Source: a virus
DNA length: 64,000 nucleotides
IMG/VR virus record: IMGVR_UViG_3300042905_002966
Coordinates: 39,631 to 103,630 of that record
Strand: one strand, 5' to 3'
Within the stretch, counting starts at the first letter, position 1, and each line of letters starts with the position of its first letter. Below the pieces are notes generated by a model. That model saw only the letters and a program-made list of their open reading frames with translations. It had not been told where the DNA came from and did no database searches. A program made the translations under genes and the position numbers. Shown here in pieces: positions 17,242-25,954 of this stretch.

Positions 17242-18049
17242 TGATCTTCTCCAGCATATAGTTAGACAAACCTTCGGGAGAGCAATAATAGTTATGCCAT
17301 TTTCTTCCAGACATAGATATTGTGGACATTAAGTTCTTTTTATTAAGAACAGATCTAATAGTATCCGATATTTCATTAACCCAGTTATTTATTGGTATAA
17401 ATGGGGCAGTATTATAAAAGTCAACATTTGGCTGTGGAACAGATAAAACAACACACCCACACATCATAGCTTCAAAAAACCTAAATGTTTCAAAACTAGC
17501 CGATCCGGTTGGAACAAGTGCTATTTTGGTATTATTCATTATCGCACAATAGTCTTCTATTTTAGCCCCATTATTCCATCCATTGTACCATAATTCCTTG
17601 TATTTGACACCATTTAAAGTCTTGGCTATCTCTATAGCATTTTTAAAATCTGTCCTTCTGTATGGGTCATATTGGCCCATCCAGCACCAATCGTACTCCC
17701 TATCATGTATATTTTTGCTAAAATCGGTAAATCCATTTAACTCACACAATGGCAGGGCAAATATCCGTGGTATATTTTCTACAGAATTAACATCACGATA
17801 ATTTGACATTGGTATATATTGTTTAAAAATATAAGCAACATCTGGATCATTAATCTGTTGTGGTATTTTATGTGTTTCGTCTGATGTTAGTATTAATATC
17901 TTTTTATGTTTTGTTTTTGGCGTTGCATCACTCCAAACCTGTAAGACAAAAGAAAAATCATCTTGTAATTGTTTGGAAAGTATCTCTGCCGCCTTTTGGT
18001 ATACATGAGAGTCTGGATTTTTATCAATTAGATTAATTATTTCAGACAT
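17234..18049 (-). CDS. Exostosin-like (GT47-type) glycosyltransferase
   Basis: A 271-residue protein. The diagnostic region is 'ALVPTGSASFETFRFFEA' followed by 'MMCGCVVLSVPQ'. This is the exostosin-type nucleotide-sugar site, where a Gly/Ser-rich loop and 'FRFFEAM.cGcvPv' precede the binding helix. 'YDWCWMGQYDPYRR' upstream corresponds to the domain interface. It is paralogous to the products at 36021-36929 and, more distantly, 20112-20888. The start overlaps the ColD-like gene by 8 nt. Donor and acceptor cannot be predicted. Confidence 0.7.
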   Translation of the reverse strand: MSEIINLIDKNPDSHVYQKAAEILSKQLQDDFSFVLQVWSDATPKTKHKKILILTSDETHKIPQQINDPDVAYIFKQYIPMSNYRDVNSVENIPRIFALPLCELNGFTDFSKNIHDREYDWCWMGQYDPYRRTDFKNAIEIAKTLNGVKYKELWYNGWNNGAKIEDYCAIMNNTKIALVPTGSASFETFRFFEAMMCGCVVLSVPQPNVDFYNTAPFIPINNWVNEISDTIRSVLNKKNLMSTISMSGRKWHNYYCSPEGLSNYMLEKINA

Positions 18050-19217
18050 TATTTCCGTACTCGTTTATTAGATTGCATATTTTATGTATATCTTTTTCGG
18101 TCAAATCTTGATGATTAGGCAAGTACATACCATAATTATCAATCAAATTTGAATTTTTGCTCTTATACTCTTTATACTTTTTTTTCCAAGCTGGCTGTGT
18201 TCCCATGCTTCCAGATATTAGTGGCCTACATTCTATATTATTTGTTTTAAATATTTGATACATTATATCTTTATTTTTTACAATTAGCGGGTATCCCATA
18301 TTCGATATAACATTTTGATCTTTTGTGGCTATTGGCTTCCATAAGTCTTTTCGAATACAATTTACATATTGAAAATAATTTTTCTGCCTCTTTGTTACTA
18401 TGTCTGATATTTTATCCATTTGGTTAATTCCAATAAACGCCTGTAGATCAGTTGATCTTAAATTAAATCCCATATGATAAAATGTATATAATGATGATAT
18501 AGAATTTTCTGGTATATTATTAGATGCTCTATAGAAAGCTTTTGTGTTGCTGTCTAAGTCCCTATCCCATCCATGACTTCTAATCATTTTTATAATATTT
18601 GCTAGGTCTTTATTGTTTGTACATACCATTCCGCCTTCAATTGTTGATATGTGATGCCCAAAATAAAATGAGAAAGATGAAGCTAATCCAAAAGATCCAA
18701 GCTTTTTACTATTTACCTCAGAGCCAAGGCTTTCACATGTATCCTCAATTATTAATATATTTTTTTCGTTGCATAGATCAATAATCTTTTGAATATTAGA
18801 ATTTAAACCAAGCACATGTACTAGCATAATTGCTGCTGGATTTTCTTCTTTAATAATTCTTTCTAGATCTTCTATGTCAATGCCAAGGTTATGCATATCA
18901 CAGTCACACAGTATTGGAATCAATCCAAGCTGCATTGCTGGAAAAACTGTTGTAGACCATGAAATTTGTGGAACTATTATTTTGTCATTTTTTAACATTC
19001 CAGATTGGAGTAAACCAGAAACTATTAATAGATTCGCAGAAGAACCAGAATTACAATAGATAGAATGTTCACATCCAATAAATTCAGAAAATTCTTTTTC
19101 AAACTTAATTGTTTGTTCGCCCTTTGTTAGCTGTGGCATGTTTTGAAGCCAAAACGCCAACTTTTGTATATCATATTTGTCTATAATATCTGAACACAAT
19201 TTTATTGGTTTATTCAT
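18042..19217 (-). CDS. DegT/DnrJ-family PLP enzyme, ColD-like sugar 3-dehydratase candidate
   Basis: A 391-residue protein with the full fold-type I layout. 'CNSGSSANLL' (54-63) is the cofactor-phosphate loop. 'IIEDTCESLGS' (156-166) holds the Asp that pairs with the pyridine N. Where aminotransferases have the Schiff-base lysine it reads 'SFYFGHHISTIEGGM' with His188-His189. In this family, His at that site marks PLP/PMP-dependent 3-dehydratases such as ColD (GDP-4-keto-6-deoxy-mannose 3-dehydratase, catalytic His188, about 388 aa) rather than transaminases. The gene overlaps the GT10 fucosyltransferase by 4 nt, and a GDP-fucose-synthase homologue lies 4 kb upstream. Dehydratase activity is inferred from the residue swap; the substrate is not proven. 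Confidence 0.8.
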   Translation of the reverse strand: MNKPIKLCSDIIDKYDIQKLAFWLQNMPQLTKGEQTIKFEKEFSEFIGCEHSIYCNSGSSANLLIVSGLLQSGMLKNDKIIVPQISWSTTVFPAMQLGLIPILCDCDMHNLGIDIEDLERIIKEENPAAIMLVHVLGLNSNIQKIIDLCNEKNILIIEDTCESLGSEVNSKKLGSFGLASSFSFYFGHHISTIEGGMVCTNNKDLANIIKMIRSHGWDRDLDSNTKAFYRASNNIPENSISSLYTFYHMGFNLRSTDLQAFIGINQMDKISDIVTKRQKNYFQYVNCIRKDLWKPIATKDQNVISNMGYPLIVKNKDIMYQIFKTNNIECRPLISGSMGTQPAWKKKYKEYKSKNSNLIDNYGMYLPNHQDLTEKDIHKICNLINEYGNNV

Positions 19218-20131
19218 TCTACAATCGTTTCTAATTTAGAGAGTATAAATTCTGGAGTGGCACATTCTGGTATTTTATTATCTGGAAAACATGGTTGTGT
19301 TTGTATATCGTAGAATAATTCTTCATTTTTGTATATCTGAAAAACACGATCATGCACTTCATCTAGATTATCAAACCTTCTCACATGTATAAACCCATCT
19401 TTATTAAACTCTTCTTCTACATCAATTCCGCCCCAATAAATTGGTATTGACCCCTCAGACATTGGGTGTATTAATTTTTCTGTAATCCATCCCGGTAAAT
19501 CACTATTATCATATGTTAAATGAAATTTAAAATTCTTTATAAAATCTATTTTATCTTTTTCGTCCCCATTCAGTTTTGGGCAGGTTTGACAAAAATTGCC
19601 ACGGCTTTCTACCAATAGACCCTTTGAGGTTGCAAAATTTATGAATTGTGGATAAGCTGTAGCACGATATCCTAAAGAATTATTTGTTAAAGCTGAACAA
19701 AATTTATCTTTTGTTTGTTTTTCTTTTGGCGTTATTAGTTTTTTGGGGCTAACTAAATAGGCTTGATTTCTACCGGGATGATATTGGTTATTAAACCAAT
19801 CTATATACATAGACCATAATGGTATTCTTATATTTTTGTCATGGTTAAACTTGCATGATGTTATAGAAAAATCACATTCTGTATAATTTGGATCTCCAAT
19901 TCTATCCAGTGACTCTACATACCAGTGAATAATTTTAGATTTACCCCTAAATGCTCTAGTAACATTTTTAGCCGCTACACTTTCTGTATTTTGGCATATA
20001 ACGATATCTGGAGTTTCGTTTTGTAAGTTAGCAATAACATCATACTTTAATTTTAGTGTGTTGGTGATAAGATTATCATGAGGGAAAAATCCTCCCCACA
20101 TATTATAAAAATTAATCTTGATTTGCCTCAT
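19214..20131 (-). CDS. Glycosyltransferase family 10 (alpha-1,3/4-fucosyltransferase type)
   Basis: A 305-residue protein. The GT10 signature is unmistakable at residues 201-234: 'FKFHLTYDNSDLPGWITEKL' continuing 'IHPMSEGSIPIYWGG'. This is the GDP-fucose binding site, with the conserved E-N-S/D-N-S and T-E-K residues. 'DIVICQNTE' and 'IIHWYVES' near the N terminus fit the acceptor-side Rossmann fold. The enzyme would transfer L-fucose, or a related GDP-linked 6-deoxy or dideoxy sugar, to a glycan. Its place directly upstream of the ColD-like gene and near a GDP-fucose synthase homologue supports a coordinated deoxysugar pathway. Confidence 0.87.
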   Translation of the reverse strand: MRQIKINFYNMWGGFFPHDNLITNTLKLKYDVIANLQNETPDIVICQNTESVAAKNVTRAFRGKSKIIHWYVESLDRIGDPNYTECDFSITSCKFNHDKNIRIPLWSMYIDWFNNQYHPGRNQAYLVSPKKLITPKEKQTKDKFCSALTNNSLGYRATAYPQFINFATSKGLLVESRGNFCQTCPKLNGDEKDKIDFIKNFKFHLTYDNSDLPGWITEKLIHPMSEGSIPIYWGGIDVEEEFNKDGFIHVRRFDNLDEVHDRVFQIYKNEELFYDIQTQPCFPDNKIPECATPEFILSKLETIVE

Positions 20132-20888
20132 TTAAAATTCTTTCTTTCCAGTATGTCATTGTTAATGTTTTAGATTTAAATAGCGAATAATCAAAATTGT
20201 CAATTATATTTTTTAAAAAATCCTCTGTTACTTCTTTCCAATCGTCTATATAAACTATTGGTAGCTTTTCATTAAAAAAATGTGTTATATGTTTTTTTAC
20301 TATTGGTATACATCCAAGATATAGAGCTTCCCATACTCTATGCGTATCTATGCCATTTCCGCGTGGGCATAGGCAATATTTATATGTGCATAAATTATTA
20401 ACATATGAATCAAATGCTATACCATTTATACATCTATACATATCAGCATTTATTTTTTTCATCCAAATATCGTAACAAAGATTATATCTTTCGGATGGAA
20501 AAGTATCTGGATTAAATTGTGCAAAAATTCTATTTTTTCTCTCTTGTTTGCTATATATTGCTTTATTAATTAAGTTTCTTTTATTAGGATGCCAATGCTC
20601 ATTTTCTAATCCTATTGGAATAGGTGAGATCTTTTCATGGACATAGTTAACATTTGTACCGTACCACTTAATTAAGTTAATTGGTATATCTGTGCGTTCA
20701 ATAGAATGGTCACTATTATGTGTCACTAATATAAATTTTATATTTGTATATTGCGCTATTCTATTCAATGCTTGTTGATATTCGTGCGTATTAGCATAAA
20801 TAATTACTTTATCCTTATTTGGGATTGCATCTTGCCAAGTACATTCACAGACTTTTTTAAAACCATTCCCATCTATGTAGTCTTGCAT
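20112..20888 (-). CDS. Exostosin-like glycosyltransferase
   Basis: A 258-residue protein. 'CLCPRGNGIDTHRVWEALYL' followed by 'GCIPIVKKH' is the nucleotide-sugar binding motif of exostosin-like enzymes common in phage and giant-virus glycan loci. The N-terminal half has the matching beta/alpha repeats ('VIIYANTHEYQ', 'KFILVTHNSD'). It overlaps the GT10 gene by 20 nt and the preceding gene by 16 nt, so it is co-translated with them. Specificity unknown. Confidence 0.65.
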   Translation of the reverse strand: MQDYIDGNGFKKVCECTWQDAIPNKDKVIIYANTHEYQQALNRIAQYTNIKFILVTHNSDHSIERTDIPINLIKWYGTNVNYVHEKISPIPIGLENEHWHPNKRNLINKAIYSKQERKNRIFAQFNPDTFPSERYNLCYDIWMKKINADMYRCINGIAFDSYVNNLCTYKYCLCPRGNGIDTHRVWEALYLGCIPIVKKHITHFFNEKLPIVYIDDWKEVTEDFLKNIIDNFDYSLFKSKTLTMTYWKERILNEANQD

Positions 20889-21718
20889 ATAAATTGTCCC
20901 AAATTTTTACTATGTATATGTAGATTGAAAATAGGATTATGTTCCGTATATGGCTTAACATCAAATACTGGATGTATTTCATTTAGTAGAATTTTTTGCC
21001 CTATATAATGTGATGGATCTACAAAACCAGCCCCATGACCATTATTTGTGCCACCTAAATACTGACCATAAGAACCCGGATCATATATAAAACCATTATA
21101 ATTTTGAAATATTGGAAAACATTTAACTAAATTGTTTCTTAGGGCCATATTTAATAGTGACATTTCACTAATATGATCATAGCCAAACGATAATAAATTT
21201 TGCTCCCCATGTTCTAACAACATAATAAAATACGAACATAAATCAAACAACTTTGCTGGCGTTGGAAAATATGAAAATGCAAATGTTGTATGTGTTAATG
21301 ACATTGGTGTAATAATTACATTTTGAGAAACTTCTACATCTTTTAAATCATGGTATATTAAAACATCATTCTCAAAATGGAATACTTCATCCATTGTATC
21401 TCTTAGCATTAGTTCTAATATATAGAATATTCTTTCAGCCGTTCTATGCCAAAACAAATCTGGACTAGGATATGTAGTATTTGGTGTGCCATGACGCCTA
21501 AATGAACATACTTGATTAAATCTTTTTAGTGTTTGCCCTTCAGCTAGTGACTCTTGATCAACCCACTTAATATTTAACTTATCAAAAAATTCTTGTTTAT
21601 ATTTACAAATAAAATAAATCTCAATTTCTGGATTAAAATGTCTAGCTTGTTCTAAAGATAGTGCAACATAATCTGGAACATCGTTTTTGTCTGATATGAA
21701 TGTATTTATGAGTTTCAT
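20873..21718 (-). CDS. Probable GT-A-like glycosyltransferase
   Basis: A 281-residue protein. An N-terminal beta strand 'KLINTFISDKNDVPDYV' is followed by 'EIEIYFICKY'. The central 'EVFHFENDVLIYHDL' has the position and flanks of a DxD-type metal motif in a nucleotide-diphospho-sugar transferase (here ENDV). The C-terminal half has 'GSYGQYLGGTNNGHG', often part of the acceptor-binding region in such proteins. Context is a run of glycosyltransferases on both sides. Function as a transferase is likely, family uncertain. Confidence 0.55.
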   Translation of the reverse strand: MKLINTFISDKNDVPDYVALSLEQARHFNPEIEIYFICKYKQEFFDKLNIKWVDQESLAEGQTLKRFNQVCSFRRHGTPNTTYPSPDLFWHRTAERIFYILELMLRDTMDEVFHFENDVLIYHDLKDVEVSQNVIITPMSLTHTTFAFSYFPTPAKLFDLCSYFIMLLEHGEQNLLSFGYDHISEMSLLNMALRNNLVKCFPIFQNYNGFIYDPGSYGQYLGGTNNGHGAGFVDPSHYIGQKILLNEIHPVFDVKPYTEHNPIFNLHIHSKNLGQFICKTT

Positions 21719-21719
21719 G

Positions 21720-22427
21720 CTATGTCCAAGTGTGTACAGTAAATAAGTCTATTGGAAGTGTTTTACATAGCTCTTTAGCAATTATTAATTCTTGTGTATC
21801 CCATGAAGTATATTTACCAAGAGTTTTAGTCTTTGTCAATCTAAATGTATACATCCCACTAAAGTTATGAGCCACAAAATTACCATATGTTTCAAATTCA
21901 GAAAATAAATATCTATCATCGGACAGATAGGTATTTAAGTGTTCGACAAATCTATTTATTTCTGGTAGCATTATTCTACAAAGCTGTTTGTCAAATATCA
22001 TGAAGTCATTAATAAAAGTATGATTAGCCCACTCAGTTATTCCAAAATATGATTTCATAAAATTGAAATATGGTTCATGATGCTGCGCCCTATCGCTGAT
22101 AAAGAATGTTTTTCCAGTAAAATGTATTGGACGATTAAAAATAACATCACTATCTATGCACATGTAGATATTATTTGCTGTAAAATCTTGATATAACTTA
22201 ATTAGCTGTTGATAAATCCAGTTTGGTCTTTTATAATGTATTTGTTCAATATCTACGTTTATTGCTTCTTTATCGCTAATTGATATTAGTCCATCAATAG
22301 AAACAGCATCTGGAGTAACCAGATATGTATGCATCGGAGATGGATCTAGATTACGTAAAGAATCTAGACAAAATGAAATCTTGTTATAGTCTTTTGGATG
22401 TGATAAAATTATAGCATCATATATCAT
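21720..22427 (-). CDS. DUF6492-type glycosyltransferase-like protein
   Basis: A 235-residue protein. 'PNWIYQQLIKLYQ' precedes 'YMCIDSDVIFNRPI', a clear D-x-D metal and nucleotide-sugar site. 'TFINDFMIF' and 'LFSEFETYGNF' follow. This series matches the DUF6492 glycosyltransferase-like family, where a conserved SE-E-YG motif lies at the end of the catalytic domain. It starts within the end of the GT2-like gene (11-nt overlap). Acceptor unknown. Confidence 0.62.
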   Translation of the reverse strand: MIYDAIILSHPKDYNKISFCLDSLRNLDPSPMHTYLVTPDAVSIDGLISISDKEAINVDIEQIHYKRPNWIYQQLIKLYQDFTANNIYMCIDSDVIFNRPIHFTGKTFFISDRAQHHEPYFNFMKSYFGITEWANHTFINDFMIFDKQLCRIMLPEINRFVEHLNTYLSDDRYLFSEFETYGNFVAHNFSGMYTFRLTKTKTLGKYTSWDTQELIIAKELCKTLPIDLFTVHTWT

Positions 22428-23268
22428 AGTTTATGTCGCTCAATATATCAATTTCTTTATGTGGACAATCAATGTTATCAAAATTTAATGTACTAAGTTG
22501 TATTCTATATCCATTCTTGTATAGAGTAGATAATTTTTCTGGACTATAGTTAAAATATGATCCAGCTTTATTTGATAGATGAGTATTTTGTATTCTATTA
22601 TTTGGACTATTAACTACTGTGCTATTTTTTTGACAAACAATAATATTTGGTGTGACTGCCCAATATCTTTGCATTTGTGTTTCTAATTCGTTTGGAGATT
22701 GTTTAAAGTGATATTTCTTATCTAAATAAGACAATTCATCAAATATTTGAATTAGATCGGCTTTACGAAAAATATGACCATCTAAAGAATGTGAATAACT
22801 CCAATAAGAACCATAGTTATAAGCTGTTTTTGGGATTAATAAATAATCTGTAGTTTCAAAACAAATTCTCGGAATATCATCAATTACTTCATGTAAGTGT
22901 TCTCTTTTAATTGTATTCAAACCTAGTCTTAATGATATAGTACAAAATTCTTCATGATTAAATATTTGATCACATATTATGTGGTTTGTATTTTTATATA
23001 CAATATCATCATCTGTAAATAAACAGATATACTGGTTAACGGCATTTTTACATAGGTCTAAACAGTCATGGTATATAGAAGACGTTTGTTGAAAAATATT
23101 TATATCTTGATGTTCATTGCTTAATATATCAAGCATCTTACTATAATTATCATCATATTTTTCTAAAACTAATATTTGATTACAATCAAGAAAATTTCTT
23201 TTAATTGATTTAATGCATAGATCTAATTGTAGTGGGCGATTTTTACTAAAAATTATTGATGTAATCAT
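22417..23268 (-). CDS. GT2-like glycosyltransferase
   Basis: I use the ATG at 23268 (283 aa) because GAGGG lies 8 nt upstream of it. The longer frame would only add residues inside the Fcl-like gene. The N terminus 'TSIIFSKNRPLQLDLCIKSI' is the standard opening strand and helix of GT2-type enzymes, and 'CLFTDDDIVY' supplies the acidic DxD-like triad. Helical segments follow with 'YGSYWSYSHSLDGHIFR', which may form the acceptor site. Length is typical of a single-domain GT-A transferase. Substrate unknown. Confidence 0.6.
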   Translation of the reverse strand: MITSIIFSKNRPLQLDLCIKSIKRNFLDCNQILVLEKYDDNYSKMLDILSNEHQDINIFQQTSSIYHDCLDLCKNAVNQYICLFTDDDIVYKNTNHIICDQIFNHEEFCTISLRLGLNTIKREHLHEVIDDIPRICFETTDYLLIPKTAYNYGSYWSYSHSLDGHIFRKADLIQIFDELSYLDKKYHFKQSPNELETQMQRYWAVTPNIIVCQKNSTVVNSPNNRIQNTHLSNKAGSYFNYSPEKLSTLYKNGYRIQLSTLNFDNIDCPHKEIDILSDINYDI

Positions 23269-24205
23269 TAAATCTACCCTCATTTTGATTAAACCACTCA
23301 ACGGTATATTTTATACCATCCATAAAGGATGTTTTGGCTTGAAAGCCCAGCAACGACTTCGCCCTGTTAGTATCTAAACATCTCCTTGGTTGTCCATCTG
23401 GAAAATTTGAATTAAATTGTATGCTTCCAGTATATCCCATTTCTTTTCCAATAAGCGATGCCAGATCTCTAATATTAATTTCATTACCAGTTCCTATATT
23501 AATAGGTTCTGGAGACACATTAGCCGTAATGGATTTTACTATGGCTTCTGCACAATCATCTACATATAAAAATTCTCTACTAGCGTTACCAGTACCCCAT
23601 ATTTCTACTACATCTTCTTTTTTGATTATTGCTCGCTTATATTTCAAGATAAGAGCTGGTATAACATGACTAATTCTTGGATCAAAATTATCATTTGGTC
23701 CATACATATTTACTGGAATTAAATTGACACAATTAAAATTATATTGTTGTTTATACGCTATAAGCATTTGCATTAATGTTTTTTTTGCTATCCCGTATGG
23801 AGCATTGGTTTCTTCTGGAAAACCATTCCATATATCATCTTCATTAAATGGAACTGGAGTAAATTTGGGATATGCGCATACTGTTCCGGCCATTACGAAA
23901 TTTTCTAACTTGTCATATTGTCTACAGGCTTCTATTAAATTAACACCCATTATTAAATTTTCATAAAAGAATAAACCCGGATTTTCTTTATTTGCTTGAA
24001 TACCCCCAACTCTTGCCGCCAAGTGTACAACAATATCTGGTTGATAATGAGCCAACATACAATCAACATATTTCTTATTTGTTAGATCCCACTTCGCTTT
24101 TCCATTTGCTGGAAGTATATCGTATTTAGTTTCTTCTGATAGTTTTTTAATTACAGCAGTGCCAAGAAATCCATTTGCTCCAGTTACTAATACTTTTTTA
24201 GACAT
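23246..24205 (-). CDS. fcl: GDP-L-fucose synthase / GDP-colitose synthase-like epimerase-reductase
   Basis: A 319-residue extended SDR close to GDP-4-keto-6-deoxy-mannose epimerase/reductases. The NADP(H) loop is 'TGANGFLG' (8-15), followed by 'HLAARVGGIQ'. The catalytic set is 'GTVCAYPK' (Thr108 in place of Ser, Cys110), 'PYGIAKK' (Tyr137, Lys141) and 'SHVIPAL' (His180). 'REFLYVDDCAEAI' is also family-typical. Fcl converts GDP-4-keto-6-deoxy-mannose to GDP-L-fucose; its homologue ColC makes GDP-L-colitose after ColD. Both are compatible with the window, since a ColD-like gene and a GT10 transferase lie downstream. The GDP-mannose 4,6-dehydratase is not present here. The symbol follows the family; the colitose reading is inference. 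Confidence 0.85.
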   Translation of the reverse strand: MSKKVLVTGANGFLGTAVIKKLSEETKYDILPANGKAKWDLTNKKYVDCMLAHYQPDIVVHLAARVGGIQANKENPGLFFYENLIMGVNLIEACRQYDKLENFVMAGTVCAYPKFTPVPFNEDDIWNGFPEETNAPYGIAKKTLMQMLIAYKQQYNFNCVNLIPVNMYGPNDNFDPRISHVIPALILKYKRAIIKKEDVVEIWGTGNASREFLYVDDCAEAIVKSITANVSPEPINIGTGNEINIRDLASLIGKEMGYTGSIQFNSNFPDGQPRRCLDTNRAKSLLGFQAKTSFMDGIKYTVEWFNQNEGRFNDYINNF

Positions 24206-25235
24206 TTATTATCTCCAATTTTTTTGTAAGAATAAGATTTGCAATTTGTGGCATATTAAAATAATGCATGATTTGTGCTATTCTATCAAAAGATGTGTGA
24301 TATTTTTTTACTATTGATTGTCCAATATTAGCAACCTTTATTCTTTCTGACGGATGATTTAGATAATATTCTATTTTGTTTTGAAATTCGTCTGGTGTTT
24401 TAGCCATAATCAAACCATCACCAAATAATTTATATGAATCTACATAATCAGATATACAAAATCCGCCAGCAAATAAAATCTTGAAAATTCTCTCATTGAC
24501 ATCTATACCAAACGCATGTGCATGTGGCTCGCTTAAATTTGGACAAATTTTCGCAGATACAAAGAGATTCTTTACTTCTGTGTCACTTATCATACCACAA
24601 TATTGATTTGAGGGCCATACTTGATTTCCAAAGATTTTAATATTATATTTACCAACATCGTTCATTAATGGAAATAGATACTGATTGATTACTAAACCCT
24701 TATAGGGCCAATAGCCACCAACAAACGCTATATCACAATCTAGTTTGGGATCATACTGTGCATTAGAATACATCATTATGTCCGCGCTCATCATTACTGA
24801 TTTAGGTTCAATGCCAATAGATCTAAAATGATTATGGGTAATATTTATTGATGTTTCATCATAATGAATATATACAAAATCTGGTTTTCCTGTCTCATCT
24901 TTTAATTTCTGCAAAATCTGTTTTTCTGACGATGAGCAGTATAAAATATTATACTGCGATTTATCAACTATAGATTCTTGATCTCCCCAATCTCCAGCAC
25001 GTAAAGCCACTTTTAAATGTGGTCTTTCATAGATACATTTAATCAAAGCTGGTTCTAAATTATATGTCTGTCCTAAAAAAATATCTGGTTCATATGTATC
25101 AAATATATCAAATGCTGGTATTTTTTTACAATCCCACAATATCGATTGTATACCACACGCATTAAATGCGTTTGCCCAAGCTGCTCGTTCAAAAAAATGA
25201 GCATGTACACCATCACTCGCTATCAATACTTTCAT
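24198..25235 (-). CDS. CgeB-like GT-B glycosyltransferase
   Basis: A 345-residue protein. The N terminus 'MKVLIASDGVHAHFFERAAW' and 'YEPDIFLGQTYNL' form the first Rossmann half. 'DCDIAFVGGYWPYKG' starts the second. 'VNERIFKILFAGGFCISDYV' matches the conserved segment of the CgeB/glycosyl-transferase-1_2 group, where the Glu/Asn-Arg-x-Phe region contacts the nucleotide. It overlaps the Fcl-like gene by 8 nt and the nucleotidyltransferase by 4 nt. Substrate unknown. Confidence 0.68.
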   Translation of the reverse strand: MKVLIASDGVHAHFFERAAWANAFNACGIQSILWDCKKIPAFDIFDTYEPDIFLGQTYNLEPALIKCIYERPHLKVALRAGDWGDQESIVDKSQYNILYCSSSEKQILQKLKDETGKPDFVYIHYDETSINITHNHFRSIGIEPKSVMMSADIMMYSNAQYDPKLDCDIAFVGGYWPYKGLVINQYLFPLMNDVGKYNIKIFGNQVWPSNQYCGMISDTEVKNLFVSAKICPNLSEPHAHAFGIDVNERIFKILFAGGFCISDYVDSYKLFGDGLIMAKTPDEFQNKIEYYLNHPSERIKVANIGQSIVKKYHTSFDRIAQIMHYFNMPQIANLILTKKLEIINV

Positions 25236-25954
25236 ATATCAATATCCTTTATTCTATCTATTTCTGTTATGCTCATATTGTTAGGCTCATGACATTCAAA
25301 ACAAGCTCCAGTATTTATCATCTCATTTAATAATTCAAAACACAACATTTTTTTATGTGTTGTTTCAAATTTTTGGAATAAATTTTTAGCTATTTTTGTT
25401 TCTTTACCAGTTAAGTATGCGATCTGACACCATTTAGTATTTAATCCATACGATAAAATACTAGCCTTGTTGGTGTCACTACATATTGTTACACCAACTT
25501 CACTATTGTTAAATCTTTTATTGCTATCTACTAATATAAAGGATTTATTATACTTGACATTAAATGTTTCTTTATTAAAGAATAAATCACCATGTAGAAA
25601 TAGTATGTTGTCATTTAATGTATTATTAAAGGCTAGTCTTAAACTTTCAGCTGCGTTTGTGGTTTCATATAATTGGTTTTCCACAATTCTGACATTGTAA
25701 TTTTTTTTGATGATTTTTTGGGCGTCGTATCCAACTACGCAAATAATTTCTGGACAATCAAATACAGTATTTAGTATGTCTATTTGATGTTCTAGTAGTG
25801 TTTTATTTTTTATTTTCAGAATACTACGAGGCTCATATGATTTAATTCTTAATCCAACTCCAGCACAAAGCATGATGATACTAATATTGCTTGTCTTCTT
25901 AGAAGTTTTAGGATTAATTCTTATCTTAGTAATATTAGTTGTAAATCTATTCAT
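25232..25954 (-). CDS. Sugar-nucleotidyltransferase-like protein
   Basis: A 240-residue protein. 'IIMLCAGVGLRIKSYEPRSI' continuing 'LKIKNKTLLEHQID' is the nucleotidyltransferase signature loop; the usual 'PK' after the Gly-rich loop reads 'PR' here, with Lys three residues on. 'DNILFLHGDLFF' gives the metal-binding Asp. Such enzymes make NDP-sugars or CDP-alcohols from a sugar phosphate. It lies between a GT2 and a GT-B gene with 1-nt and 4-nt overlaps. A second, distinct nucleotidyltransferase is encoded at 57361-58194. The exact sugar cannot be inferred, and the altered signature makes activity less certain. Confidence 0.65.
   Translation of the reverse strand: MNRFTTNITKIRINPKTSKKTSNISIIMLCAGVGLRIKSYEPRSILKIKNKTLLEHQIDILNTVFDCPEIICVVGYDAQKIIKKNYNVRIVENQLYETTNAAESLRLAFNNTLNDNILFLHGDLFFNKETFNVKYNKSFILVDSNKRFNNSEVGVTICSDTNKASILSYGLNTKWCQIAYLTGKETKIAKNLFQKFETTHKKMLCFELLNEMINTGACFECHEPNNMSITEIDRIKDIDI

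Noticed and set aside
18042-19217. Ordinary sugar aminotransferase
   Set aside because: The Schiff-base lysine is replaced by His-His in an otherwise well-conserved motif, so transamination of the usual type is unlikely.
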